From: Ailanthus altissimus
Lineage: Eukaryota > Streptophyta > Magnoliopsida > Sapindales > Simaroubaceae
Direction of reading: 5' to 3'
DNA length: 64,000 bases
Assembly: GCA_946807835.1 (NCBI GenBank)
Contig: OX327702.1
Location: forward strand, 3,596,001-3,660,000
The position numbers and the translations under genes are program-made. The notes under the pieces are model-generated. The model was not told the DNA's origin and did no database searches. It worked only from the letters and a program-made list of their open reading frames with translations. Within the stretch, counting starts at the first letter, position 1, and the number at the start of each line of letters is the position of its first letter. Shown one piece after another: positions 46,650 through 57,287 of the stretch.

Positions 46650-48800
46650 TAAAAAAAATATGTTAGGGAATATTCTAAGATGCCACCAAATATATTGTAG
46701 GATATTCTCCCAAAAATTGCCTTTGTTATCTTTTCCCTAGAATTCGTAAACCTTGTCCTTAAACTGCCATAATGCATTCTCGGGTTCCTAGCCTGATTCA
46801 CCGTCGAGTAACTCTTTCCACTTAATAAAATACCTGAAACTCGGAGGGAAGTTCTTTTATGTACTGTTTTTACATCAAAGATATGTTCTACCTTCTTATC
46901 ATAAACTGTGGAAACTTCTAAAGGTACTCGGGTTCATGGCCTATGCTATATGTCTTTCTTATCCCTATGGTATAGTTTCAAAAAACTTGCATGAAAGCTT
47001 GAATATAGCCATAGCCTTGAAAGTAACTCTCACATTCTATGAGATATTACCAACCCTCTTGGCAATAGGACCCCTCAAACTTGAGAAAAAGTCCTTCTGA
47101 AGTGGGCGTTTGGACTTATGTTATATCGAAAGTATTCTCACCATCACTAAGTCTACCACATTGAACTTGTGATGCCTTTAGTATTCATCGTCTCACTTTT
47201 TCATTAGCTTTATAACCTTGTTGAGATATACTTGCACTATGTTCGACTAGTCATATAAAGACTTTGTAGCTTTGTACATTGTTGGGCCCCTCCCTTTATA
47301 GTTAGATAGTAACACATGTGGTGTAAGAGATATCTGACCAATAGCTACCTCAAATGGGCTTTAGCTTGTCTACTCGCTAAGTTGCAAGTTGTACGAGAAT
47401 TGAGTCACATTGAGTAACTTGACCCAATCTTACTAATTTGCGCTTACAAAGTGCTACAAGTATAGCTCTAAATATGCATGCATTTATTCGGTTTACCCAT
47501 CCATCTGTGGGTGAAAGTTGGTGGAAAGATGAAGCGTTGATCTTATGAGATTGAATAACCCCTCCAAAATTTTCCTATAAACCTTGAGTCACAATAGCAC
47601 TACACTCATTGGGTGCTAATATGAAAGTAACAAACTTAGAAAATCAGTTCATTAGAATTTCAGCAAGGCAATGATTAAATCCATAGAAATGCTCTCCTAA
47701 GAGATTTGATATAGGCAATGGATCAAGTAGGCCTGTGGAACTCTGTTGTTGATCTTGTCTTGCGGGCATACTAGACAAACCTTTACAAACTACTCTACCT
47801 CCTATCGCATGTGTGGCCAATAGTACACCATATCCAATAAAGTGGGTGGACGCCTTTCTTCTAAATGTCCATTTTGTGTCATGGCTTTCTTTAAGGAGAT
47901 TTCACCACAAGTTCCCCGACTTCAAAACATATACACATTACCTCTTAGGCTAGAGAAACATGTTTTCTACTTAAAACCACAGTGTTTCCCCCTCGTGCAC
48001 TTGTGTAGAAAGTTTCCCAACTAGTGGATCGTGTTTTATTCCCTGTCGAAATAAGCTAAGAATTTCTCCTTCTAGCTTGCTCATAGCTATTAGCTAAGCT
48101 TTCTAGCTTAAGATGTCTACCACTATATTCACTTTACTCGATTTGTTCTCGAGCTTATAATCGAACTCTATATGAAAGTCTTACCACTTAGCTTTCTTCA
48201 GGCTCAACTTCTTTGGACTTTGATAGTAGCTCATCACCACATTGTTTTCATCACCACGAACTTTGCTCGAACAAATAATGTCTCAAAGTGCATATACAAT
48301 GGATATTCTTTGTCATCTCATTCTTTTACACTGTGTAGCATTCCTTTGTTTCATTAAACTTTCAGCTCTTATACGTTATCGAGTGCACCTGTTGCATGTA
48401 AACACCCCAAATGTAAAAATCTAATGTATCACAGTGTACCTTATATAGAAAAAATGGTATGACAATGCTAGCACTGGTTCCTCGATCACCACATCTTTCA
48501 GTCGATCAAACATACTTTAACATTTATTAGACCGCTTTTATGCTTTAGTCTTCTTCAGCAGGCGAGTCAAGGGTACAACAATGGTGGAATAACTTTTGAT
48601 GAATCTTCGATAAAAGTTGACTAACCTAAAAAAAACCACAACTTGGTAACTATCGTGAGTGCTTCCTAATCCATTATAATGTGAATCTTTGTCTTATCCA
48701 TTAACAAATTACCTGCAAGACTTTTTTTTCAAACATGTGGCCAAGCATAAGGGTTTGCCAAGGGTGATAGTGAGTGTTTATGACACGAGAATATGAAGAG
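46650..48800 (-). mobile_element. Antisense chromovirus segment: RT end, RNase H, integrase, chromodomain
   Basis: The minus strand, from 48720 leftward, shows an RT-end block (IHQKLF, then RLKDVVIEEPVLALSYH), RNase H (LHSVKEXDDKEYPLY-like), the DILSWKA block, integrase C-terminal residues (SPFEVAIGQ, MYKATKSLYD, RHHKFNVVDLVMVRIL) and a chromodomain (FRYFIKWKELLDGESG, EPENALWQFKDKVYEF). It lies between the plus-strand RT and plus-strand integrase end of the host element. Either a second chromovirus inserted antisense here or an inverted copy arose. No LTRs are seen at its edges. Confidence 0.75.
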
Positions 48801-49059
48801 ATTTTGGATAGGGTTATTTAGTCTATTAGGATCAACGCTTTATTTTTCCATCAGCTTTTACCCATAGACATATGGGTAGACCAAACACGTTAATATAAAT
48901 TTTGAATTGTACTTATGACACTTTATAAGCCCAAATCAATAAGATTAGGTCAAGCTATTCGACGTGGCTTCATATTTATACTTACGGTGAAGTGAGTCGA
49001 CGAACCAAAACTCATTCAAGTTAGCTATTGATCAATAACCTCTACACCACACACATTAG

Positions 49060-49655
49060 TATCTAGTGATAAGGAGATGAGCCTTCAAAATGTACAAAGC
49101 TACAAAATCTTGGCATGAGTATTCAAATATAGTGCGTGTGTATCTTGACAAAGCGATGAAGCAGATTAAGAAGCGGTCAATAAGAAGTGAGCCGATGAAA
49201 AGCAGAAACATGTCAAGTTTAACATAGGAGACTTAATAATGATAAAAATACTTCTGACACAACACAAATCTAAATGCCTACTGCATAAGGGCTTTGTTCG
49301 CAGGTATAATAGGTTACTTTCTATTGCCAAGAAAGTTGACAATGTCTCTTACAAAGTAGAGATATCTTTAAGACTATGATTAGATCTATTTTATCACACA
49401 AGTGGTTTAAAGCCATACCATGGAGATGTGGAAGACATGAAGCATAAGCCAAAAACCTGGCTGAAAGTTTTCATAACTTATGAAAAGGAGGTGAAACATT
49501 TTCTTGATGTATGAATAGTACGGAAGGAGAATTACCTTTCATGTCGTGAGTATCTTGTCAAGCGGAAGGATTGCTTGATAGTGAAGCAAGCTGAGAACAT
49601 GAGAATGCATTATGGCAGGTCGATAACAAAGTTCGTATGTTCTAGTATATATGAG
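49060..49655 (+). pseudogene. Chromovirus integrase C-terminus and chromodomain remnant
   Basis: The plus strand reads VRVYLDKAMKQIKKRS, then KSKCLLHKGFVRRYNR, VDNVSYKVEI and SGLKPYHGDVED, the usual GPF-containing integrase end. EYLVKRKDCLIVKQAENM follows, a decayed chromodomain (usually YLVKWKG). The text runs to 49655 where a copia solo LTR interrupts it. It resumes at 50371. Confidence 0.8.
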
Positions 49656-49660
49656 ACCAA

Positions 49661-50365
49661 TGTGTTGCATTGTTGGTATTGATGATTTAACAATTATGTA
49701 TAAGCATGAATTAAAATAGATACCAAGAGAAAAATCATCAAGAAGTTGAGTACGGGTTGGGCATACGAGAAGGAGTAAGACGGAGAATCGAAAGCAAGAA
49801 GGAGCGCAAAAATGTGGGGAGGCACCACCAGGCCTCAGCGCCGCGATGTTGGAGGTAGTAGCTCCAGCGCTATGGCACTGAACCACTTGCAGTGAGCGCC
49901 ACGACGTCTAGCTTTAGGGATTTACATTTTTGGCTTGGATTCAACTTCTTTAAGGGGGTTTCGGACTCCTAAACACATAGACTCTTACTCCAGCTAGGTT
50001 TACAATTTCTAGAGACGTTTTATTCACTATATAAACCACTATAAATCTTTTAAATTAAAGGATTAAGCATTAAAGGAGAGACTTTAAAATATATTAAAGA
50101 ACTAAGTAGACAATAAGTGCTTGTGTACATTAAGGCGAAATCATTGTGGCGTTTATTGTTCTTGTGTAAAGGAAGGCATGCTATATAGATTCCTTTAAAA
50201 GTTCTTTATATTGTTTTTCTTATAATCTATAAAATAGTTAATAAGAGAGATTAAAATCCCTTAATCCATTGTGAAAATAGGCTTTTGCTGAACACGTATA
50301 TAGATTGTGTGCTATGTTCTTGTTGATTTGATTCTTATATTTACTTGCAGTTATACACTTCTGCA
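49661..50365 (+). mobile_element. Copia-type solo LTR
   Basis: Starts TGTGTTGCATTG and ends CTTCTGCA, 705 bp, with the exact duplication ACCAA at 49656-49660 and 50366-50370. It resembles the copia 3' LTR at 7241-7833 (GACTCCTAA, TTTCTA-G, CACTATATAAACCA). It carries a GC cassette (49832-49907: CTCAGCGCCGCGATG, CCAGCGCTATGGCAC, GAGCGCCACGACG) and TATAAA at 50031-50036. Nested in the chromovirus. Confidence 0.9.
49832..50036 (+). promoter_or_regulatory. GC-rich GCGC cassette plus TATA box in copia solo LTR
   Basis: CTCAGCGCCGCGATG, TCCAGCGCTATGGCAC and GAGCGCCACGACG occur in about 75 bp, and TATAAA follows about 124 bp later. The arrangement equals that of the gypsy-type TGATA LTRs although the LTR family differs. 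Confidence 0.5.
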
Positions 50366-50466
50366 ACCAAACGGGTATTAAGGCAAAAGGTTGATCTCAA
50401 AGAGAAATTAGTGCTAAACCTAAGTTCTTCTAATCCTTCAACACATGTGAATTTAGTAGGAAAGAA

Positions 50467-50904
50467 TGTCACATTCTAAAAGGTAACTCAGACCCATAAA
50501 GCACTACATGAATTAGAGTTCTAGAAGGCCTATTGACTTAGGTGGATAAATGGGCTAAATTCATTATTTTGTGGACAAGTAAAAAAGGTTTTGAAGTAGA
50601 AATATTCAACAAGATATTCGGTGGCATCTTAAAACTAGTATATTTTTTTCATTTTTATTGTATACTGTTAGACCGTTTTATAATTTTATAAATTATAACC
50701 GTTTATTGTATGGAATTAATGTTTTAAATTAGAAAAACCTTCAATTGAACTAAACTATTTTAATTTATATCTTTTTTCGATTATATAATTTTTTTAAAAT
50801 TATTAGTGTGTGTGCTTTGTTCTTTATTTTTATAATTATGTTTATAAGTTGTTTAACACTCATAAAGTATCTAAGATGCAGTGATTTTTAAAAAGTTCAT
50901 TACA
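50467..50904 (+). mobile_element. 3' LTR of the chromovirus
   Basis: Starts TGTCACATTC and ends TTCATTACA, 438 bp. It is homologous to 44339-44831 but clearly diverged from it, which indicates an old insertion. Confidence 0.8.
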
Positions 50905-51887
50905 CTTGGCAATTAGAAAACCAAATTGAATGATTATTATCGAGATTGAAGAATCATAGTCATTTGAATAGTATAGACAATTCTAGGCATTTTATTATAC
51001 GAGAAAGCAAGCTTACGTAAAACAAGCAGTCAACCAATCATCTCGCTGTTGCAGTGCAGTCCAAAGATCAATGACCTTCACGTCCAACTCCCGGCATAGC
51101 TTCAAACAAGCTTCTGAGTATATTCTGCAGCCTTCGTTTGTTCTCTCCAAATCTCCTAATAAACAACTGCTTTCAAATGATAAAGTGCCAGTTAGAACTG
51201 CACTTCACAACTGAAACCAATAACTGAAACTAAATTGAGCATCGACACACACCTCAGGTTCTCACAAATTTTCTGCTCATTAACAGGAAGAGCACTGAGA
51301 AAAATGATGCTGGTCTTTTCTGAAAGGCTCTGGTAATCAAACAGTCCGCGCATCAAATAAATTGGTCTTTGGTATCAAGCTGCTAAAGCTAAACCATTAG
51401 TTTGAAAAATTACCTTTAGATGTAGAGCAATCTTCCTCATGTTTTCAATATATTCGGGTAGAGGGACATGCTGGCCAAGGCCGCTGGGGTGAGGGCGCTT
51501 CGAGTCATTGCCAATGAAGGTTGTACAGCAGCATCCTTGGAATTCATAACATTAATGGAATATCACTTCTCAATTATGATCAGCAAGAGGCTAAAACTAC
51601 ACGAGATCAATGAACGAATTGAAACAGGAAAGGCTAGAGACAGTAGCAGTTTAAAATATATGTTGACTACATTAGAAAGTTCATATTTCGTCATAAAATT
51701 ATAAAGCAATTATCCAATATTTATGTCCGTAGGTTTTGAACTGCAGATTTGTGCTATACATATAATTATTTAGCTCAAATATATATAGCGTTGTCTAACT
51801 CAAATCTGTATTTTAAAAAGTGCCAACCTCCATAATACCCATCCAAGTTTAGTTACCCTTCAAGGTTATCATATATAAAATTATAGT

Positions 51888-52070
51888 AATGTTACACTTT
51901 TCAAATCATATTTTAAATTTATATTTTAAATTAAAGTGTTAGACGATCATTGAGTGGTGAAATAGTATAAATTATAATGATTCATTATACAATTTCACCA
52001 TCTAATAATTATTTGAAATAAAAAAATCTGAGATACTATTTAAGATTTTGTAAAATTTTCTTACAAACAC
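51888..52070. mobile_element. MITE-like inverted-repeat element, copy 1
   Basis: The left half (GTAATGTTACACTTTTCAAA, later GAGTGGTGAAATAGTATAAA) folds onto the right half (TATACAATTTCACCATCTAA, ACTATTTAAGATTTTG). It shares internal text with the elements at 52155 and 55655. The exact ends are uncertain. Confidence 0.55.
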
Positions 52071-52154
52071 TTGTGTTGTGGTCTTGTTTTTCACCTGCTT
52101 CTTTGTAGGGAAGCTAATTGACATAATACATACTCGGCAATATTAATTATTTAT

Positions 52155-52347
52155 GAATAATACTATATCTTTTAAATAATATTTTTAATTTTTTTTATCT
52201 TAAATGATGTGTCAATTAATTATTAAATGATGAAATGGCGTGATAAATGATTTTGAAAATTATATCATTTTACTATTTAATAATTATTTGACACATTAAT
52301 TTAAAATAAAAAATTTTAAATACCATTTAAGAAGTGTAACATTACTC
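52155..52347. mobile_element. MITE-like inverted-repeat element, copy 2
   Basis: The ends are GAATAATAC.. and ..AACATTACTC. About 90 bp on each side pair (TTAAATGATGTGTCAA with TTGACACATTAATTTAA; ATTATTAAATGATGAAAT with TTTTACTATTTAATAAT). It is 193 bp, without coding capacity. Confidence 0.75.
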
Positions 52348-52669
52348 ATCGTCTATATATACAATAATTTTTAAATTAAAACACATTCTTCAACATGCAT
52401 ATATATTAATTAGGGAAGAGATTATACCTTTGGAAAAACTCGATCTAGAACTTGTACAGCACGCCTGGAATTCCAACCGGCATATCCTTGCAACAAAATA
52501 TCTGTCTATTTTATGCACATTTGCAGACCAAAATCATTTACACTATTAACTCATCACATCTTACAGGACCTAAAAATCTAGTAAAATCAACTGCCTATCA
52601 AATTCTAGAATACAAAAGGTTGTATAAATAAATTCTTTTTATAAGTTTATTTAAGGTATTTTTGCAATG

Positions 52670-53600
52670 AGATTAACACACCAAATCCTAAAAATAAAAT
52701 CAAAAAGCTCTCAACTCTTGTTAACCGCCACACACTTCAAGACTTTTTTCTCTTCAGAGAGGAGGCTCTTGCCTCCTCTCTGGCGGCTCCTTACTACCAT
52801 CAGCTTAGGTTTCCATTTTTTTTAACTTATTTTTTTGGTTTTTCCGTTTGTTTCAGATTCGTTTTTACTATCCTCTTCAGTCTCTCTCTCCCATCCCTCC
52901 AGTGGCCCCTCGTCAATGTTTTAATCGAGAATCCACATTGCCGTCAAGCCATCATGCAAGGCTGATGCACTAGTGTGCATCTCCTCACTGTCGCGTCTCT
53001 TGGCGGCTAGATAGTCCATCGTCTTCGCCACCATGCAAATGCCAACCTCCTACATTTTGTGGCTTCTCATCCGGCACTTGCTTGGATCCAGTCGACATCG
53101 CGTTTCTCTCGTCGTCACCCTCGCTCCCGCTCCCCCCAACAGCATTACAACACGAAGTTTCAGCCATGGATGCCGTTCTGTGAAAGTTTTCGGTCTTGAG
53201 ACATTGCCAACTCGACGAGCCATCATTGAGCCTTCTGTTTTTGTCTTGTCCCTCCTCTTTGGCTCCAAACTTATAGCTACTGTTCCAGCCACAAAGCTTT
53301 GCCGTCAGCTATCTCTTGGATTTATATGTTACGATTGTTTGCTTGATTATTGGGTGTTATAGTTGGCTAGATTTTAAGTGTACTTGACTGTGATGTAGTT
53401 TAGGGGTATTTTTATAATTTTTTTAGGGTAATTCTTTATGTAATAATTTTCTTATGTGAAATAGTTTTTCTCTTTTGTATATCGTAGTCTTTCTCTTTTT
53501 AAAGTTAAACCTCTCTTGTGTGAAGGTTGAATCTTCTTATTTATAATAAGGGTACATTTTTTTTAAAGATAAGTCTTGTTTTAAGATTTTATTGTATTTG
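52670..53600. other. GC-richer island of unknown nature
   Basis: The composition is unlike its AT-rich flanks. It contains a strong hairpin (52755-52766 with 52771-52782) and CT-rich tracts, plus a 109-codon open stretch at 53033-53362 (plus) with overlapping minus frames. None shows a family I recognise. It could be an LTR or a captured gene fragment. It sits where the missing first exon of the esterase would be expected but does not encode it. Confidence 0.35.
52755..52782. repeat. 12-bp hairpin with 4-nt loop
   Basis: CAGAGAGGAGGC at 52755-52766 is perfectly complemented by GCCTCCTCTCTG at 52771-52782 around TCTT. It is not followed by a T-run that would suggest a Pol III terminator. Confidence 0.8.
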
Positions 53601-54477
53601 CATTGTTAAAAAAGTAGAATTAAACGGATCACACAAATCTTATCTTATCATGTATAATGTATATCAATAAACCTTCTCATAATATTATGAAATTCTATAT
53701 AATATTACATTAAAAATTTTAAAAGAAAAAAGTTATTTTGTAAAACCGTTTTTACTTAATTAAGTACTTTTTATCTATTACAAACACATCAATATAAAGC
53801 AAGTTTTTTTTCCCTAAAATTAAACGAATAAGCAGATGGCCAATTAGAGGCAAGACCAAATTCCAAAGATAATTTTCATTACTTTTTGTTTCACTTGAGG
53901 TGAAGCATTATGTGTCCTTTAACATGTGAGGACAGAGTAGATCTATCCTTAAAACTTTTTTTCATATACAGAATTGTATAGCCAGTTGGTTACACTTACA
54001 TCTGTTGGCTGTTTCAATATCAGTGTCAGTGATATTGGCTTTTCGTTAAAAAAAAAAAAAAGTGACCTCCTTTGTGCGCTTTTAAAACTAGCCTAGAGTC
54101 ATCGTTTGTTTCAGTGGTGCAAAATTAACTTTTGACCACCGATATATGAGCAACTGCCAACCAACAAAGTCTAGTATTTATATATGAATAAAAGATATAT
54201 AGATCCTAAAATTTAGTAAAAGAATCGAAAGACTCAAAATTTTAAAAGGGCCATAAATTTCGTTAGAAGATAGAAATCATTTAAAATAATAATAAAAAAA
54301 ATAAAATCATCTTTTAACTATTAAATGAGTTGAAAGTACTTAAAAAATGTTTAGTAAAAGAAATTGAAAGATTTTTAAAATTTTAACAGGGCTATAAAGA
54401 CTCTTGTCAAAAGAAAAAAATCGTTTGAATTAACTATCAAAAAGATAAAATTATTTTTTTACTATTAAATGCATTTG

Positions 54478-54550
54478 GTGGTACTTGAACCCAAGAGGGC
54501 TAAGACCTTCAACTCAAAACTTAACACTTTAACCATTAGAATACAAACAA
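54478..54550 (-). repeat. tRNA-like (SINE-like) segment with A and B boxes
   Basis: The minus strand reads TCTAATGGTTAAAGTGTTAA (A-box-like) and, about 30 bases on, TTGGGTTCAAGTACCACC (B-box-like). The spacing fits a tRNA-derived promoter. No cloverleaf of an intact tRNA is apparent. It is probably a SINE head or fossil tRNA. Confidence 0.35.
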
Positions 54551-54633
54551 TTTATTAATACTAAGTGTTAATAGCTAACATATATACATTAAATTAAATA
54601 AATTAAAAAATTATTAAAAATAAAATTGCTACT

Positions 54634-54677
54634 GTCGTCGAAAAATAGCAACCGACCGATTGCTATTTTTTGACGAC
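54634..54677. repeat. 18-bp hairpin, one mismatch, 8-nt loop
   Basis: GTCGTCGAAAAATAGCAA (54634-54651) pairs with TTGCTATTTTTTGACGAC (54660-54677) except at one position. The loop is CCGACCGA. It lies in AT-rich DNA without a gene. Confidence 0.85.
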
Positions 54678-55274
54678 TTTTCGATAATTAAAATGATCAA
54701 ATTTTATATTATTTAACTATATTTTTTTAATCTACATAATTATGGAATTATTTTTAAACAAAAAAAAATTAAAAGATGACAAAAAATGATGGCGAGGAGC
54801 CGTGGCCACTGCCTCCCCACCTTTTTTTTATCATATTCTAGTTGTTATTTTTTTATATAAAAAATGACCCCACCATTGTGTAGGTTATAAAAATTAGAGT
54901 TTAATAATATAAAATTTAAACTTTTTTAGTGCCCTACCGCCATTAAAAAATGGTGGCCAACGACTAGCCGATTGTCACTATTGGGCAATGGTAGAGCAGT
55001 AAATGTTTTATAATTTATATTTTTATTTTAAAAATATAAACTAATTATATAATGACACGTGTTACATATAAACCAATTACATGATACATGGTACTTTACT
55101 CGATTTTGACTAGTTGATCGTTAATTTAAACGGTTTTTACCTTTTGACACGGGCTCTATTATTCTTTTAAAACTTTGTGAATCTTTAAGCCATTTTTGCT
55201 AAAATTTGAGAATTTACGTGTCCTTTACTCTTATATTATTTAAAAAGATTAAATAAATAAGTAATTATAATAAA

Positions 55275-55465
55275 TTAATATAAACATGTAATATATAGTA
55301 CACTTTTTAAATAAATTTTTTATATTTTTTTATATTTAATAATGTGTAAAATTAACATAACAATGATTTTAAAAATTAAAATACTTAATCATTCAATAAA
55401 TATTTAATACATTGTTTAAAATAAAAAATTAATATTTATATTAAAACATGAAAAATAAAGTATTA
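55275..55465. mobile_element. Degenerate MITE-like copy
   Basis: The layout resembles 55655-55847: a TAGTACACTTTTTAAAT-like left part, AATAATGTGTAAAAT, then TTCAATAAATATTTAATACATTG and an A-rich right part. Pairing is weak, so the assignment is tentative. Confidence 0.35.
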
Positions 55466-55654
55466 TTTTAACATTAAATAATTGTATTTTAATGGTTCAA
55501 CGAACATGCTCTAGAAAGTGAAAACCAAAGAAAAAGCTCATTACGATGGACCACCACTCTTGGTGATACTTTTAATTTCGAATCTATCTCATATTAGAAT
55601 TGTGATCAATCTTTCTTTCCCAACAAAATATGGCACATCTTTTTAATATATTTA

Positions 55655-55847
55655 GAATAATGTTGTACATTTTAAGTTATGAACTAAATTGTATTTTAAA
55701 TAATAATGTGTTAAGTATTTATTAGATAGTAAAATAATATAATAAATAATTTTAAAATTTATACAATTTCACCACACAATAATTACTTGATATATTATTA
55801 TTTAGAATATAATTTGAAATACAACTTATAATGTGTAGCATTACTCG
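55655..55847. mobile_element. MITE (193 bp) with 8-bp target duplication
   Basis: The ends GAATAATGTTGTACA.. and ..TGTGTAGCATTACTCG are inverted. The arms pair for about 90 bp. The flanks are exactly TATATTTA at 55647-55654 and 55848-55855. An 8-bp duplication suggests the hAT superfamily. It has no coding capacity. Confidence 0.8.
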
Positions 55848-56280
55848 TATATTTAAATAAAAATAAATTTTTAACACTGTTTTTTATATAAAAAAAAGAA
55901 AATTTAAACTCGAAACCTCCGCCAAAATAAAAATAAAAATATATTATCAATTTTTTTATTACTGAATTGTTAACACAAGTATATAAACTCCTAACTCTTT
56001 TGAAAACCACCTTTAGTTTAGTATCTTCAATGTTTATCACGAAGAATTTTAATTTTTGTATAAATTTGTGTGAGTAAATTCTATTATAGTTGTAAAAATA
56101 TATGGTTGTTTATAATGTCGTATCTTAAGATTGAGTGTGTTTTTAGTTTATATTAGTGAATAAATAATATTATTTAATAAATTAAATCTCTTGAATTTGA
56201 TAGGCACTCTACTCGTAATAAGTGATAGTAGAGTAAATCTAAGTTTAGGATGTGGGTCTTCTAATAATATTGAAGATAGG

Positions 56281-56846
56281 TGTTCGCGAAATAATTTTTA
56301 AAAGTAGGGATCCGTGTACGTCCAGTGTCCTACTAGATCAATGATGTGCTTTAGATTTGGGAGAAACTGGGACTAAGATATCTACCAAGTAAGGGAAGGC
56401 CAAGCTTGACTGTCAGTAAGTAAAGTTTATACTTGGGTTGTCAACGAGTAAGGTTTATCATTAAACCTGGGTTAGAATATAACGAGCGAGCTGCGGAGCT
56501 TGAGTTCTTCTCATAAAAGGACAAGCAAAGCTTCAACAGTAGGCCTATGGGTTTTAATAAGTAAAAACATGAGTCATGGGTTGAATGATAAAAACGAGAA
56601 AAGAGATAAAAAGATGAAAAGTTTATGTATTATATTGAATGAATAGTTGATCATAATACATATAATAAGAAATCAAACTTACTTATAGGTTGTAAAATCC
56701 TATATAAAACTTAATTTTATAAGAAATAGATTTCTATTGTAACAAAACTTCTTATAATGTACAATTTTTTAAATAGTATACAATACACAATTGGGCTCAA
56801 ACCCTAAAACAAAAAAATCCATTAGACATTTTTTAGGTCGGCATCA
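56281..56846 (-). mobile_element. 3' LTR of the third Tat-like element
   Basis: The minus strand starts TGATGCCGACC (56846) directly after a purine tract (GCAGGGGGCATTAT) and ends CGCGAACA (56281), 566 bp. GTGTACGTCCAGTGTCC and the AAGTTTATACTTGGGTT text parallel the LTRs of 16769-21256. Confidence 0.85.
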
Positions 56847-57287
56847 ATAATGCCCCCTGCAAGCTAATCGAAAAGATATTTTTGCTAAGGCTTGCAACAC
56901 TTGCCCCACCATCTTCAAATCACTCTACTGTTAGTCTAGGACCTTAAAATCGCCCTATGTGAAGCCTTCGGAGTTGCCTTAATAAACCATCTAGATCGCC
57001 ACACGACAATGAAGGACTACCTACACCCCTAGCTTCATTCTCTTAAAATCACCTAATTGAGGTTGCTCGCATCTTCTTACCAGTCGCCCGGACTTCTAGG
57101 CCTTCGATCAATTTCCCCATGATGACATCTTCTCTGTTGATCGCCTAGTATCCCCTTAACTTTCAAAAACTTTCCTATCAAGCATTCCTTGGTAGAAATT
57201 GACTACGATTACTTCATTCGCCCAAGTTTGAAACTTTTTTATGCTCATTGGGTAGAAAATCGCCCCGGGCATTTTTTGGGAGATAAT

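Larger units (their letters stand above)
44339..50904 (+). mobile_element. Chromovirus (Ty3/gypsy) in the esterase intron, with foreign inserts
   Basis: The LTRs at 44339-44831 and 50467-50904 are direct repeats (GACTTGGGTGGACAAATGGGC, TTGTATGTTATTAGA-like blocks). CTTG occurs on both flanks (44335-44338, 50905-50908). A primer site TTTGGTATTAAAGC follows the 5' LTR. Plus-strand remnants: gag (44859-45100), protease-like region (about 45240-45320), RT (about 45890-46370), and integrase C-terminus with chromodomain (49060-49655). Between RT and integrase lies an antisense chromovirus segment (46650-48800). A copia solo LTR interrupts the 3' part. All frames are broken. Confidence 0.85.
44015..52505 (-). 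pseudogene. GDSL/SGNH esterase (isoamyl acetate-hydrolysing esterase-like), 5'-truncated and frameshifted
   Basis: Minus-strand exons, in order: 52505-52428 (DILLQGYAGWNSRRAVQVL..VFPK), 51535-51414 (DAAVQPSL, then after a frameshift GNDSKRPHPSGLGQHVPLPE), 51329-51253 (SLSEKTSIIFLSALPVNEQK), 51169-51017 (LERTNEGCRIYSEACLKL..QQRDDWLTACFT) and 44228-44015 (DGVHLSSEGSKIVVKEIL.. to stop). The introns are GT-AG and phases agree. The Asn of the GxND block and the terminal DxxH (DGVH) are present. The first exon, expected to code the GDS/GSS serine block, is not seen in the 3 kb upstream. Codons for V-I-V-Y-F-G-like residues before GND are missing, about 19 nt by family comparison, which shifts the frame at about 51510. 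The last intron is 6.8 kb because of a chromovirus. Family enzymes hydrolyse acyl esters; this copy should be inactive unless an unseen exon and rescue exist. Confidence 0.85.

Noticed and set aside
53033..53362. 109-codon frame in the GC-richer island
   Set aside because: Overlapping frames of similar length exist on the minus strand and no family is recognisable; kept only as an unknown island.
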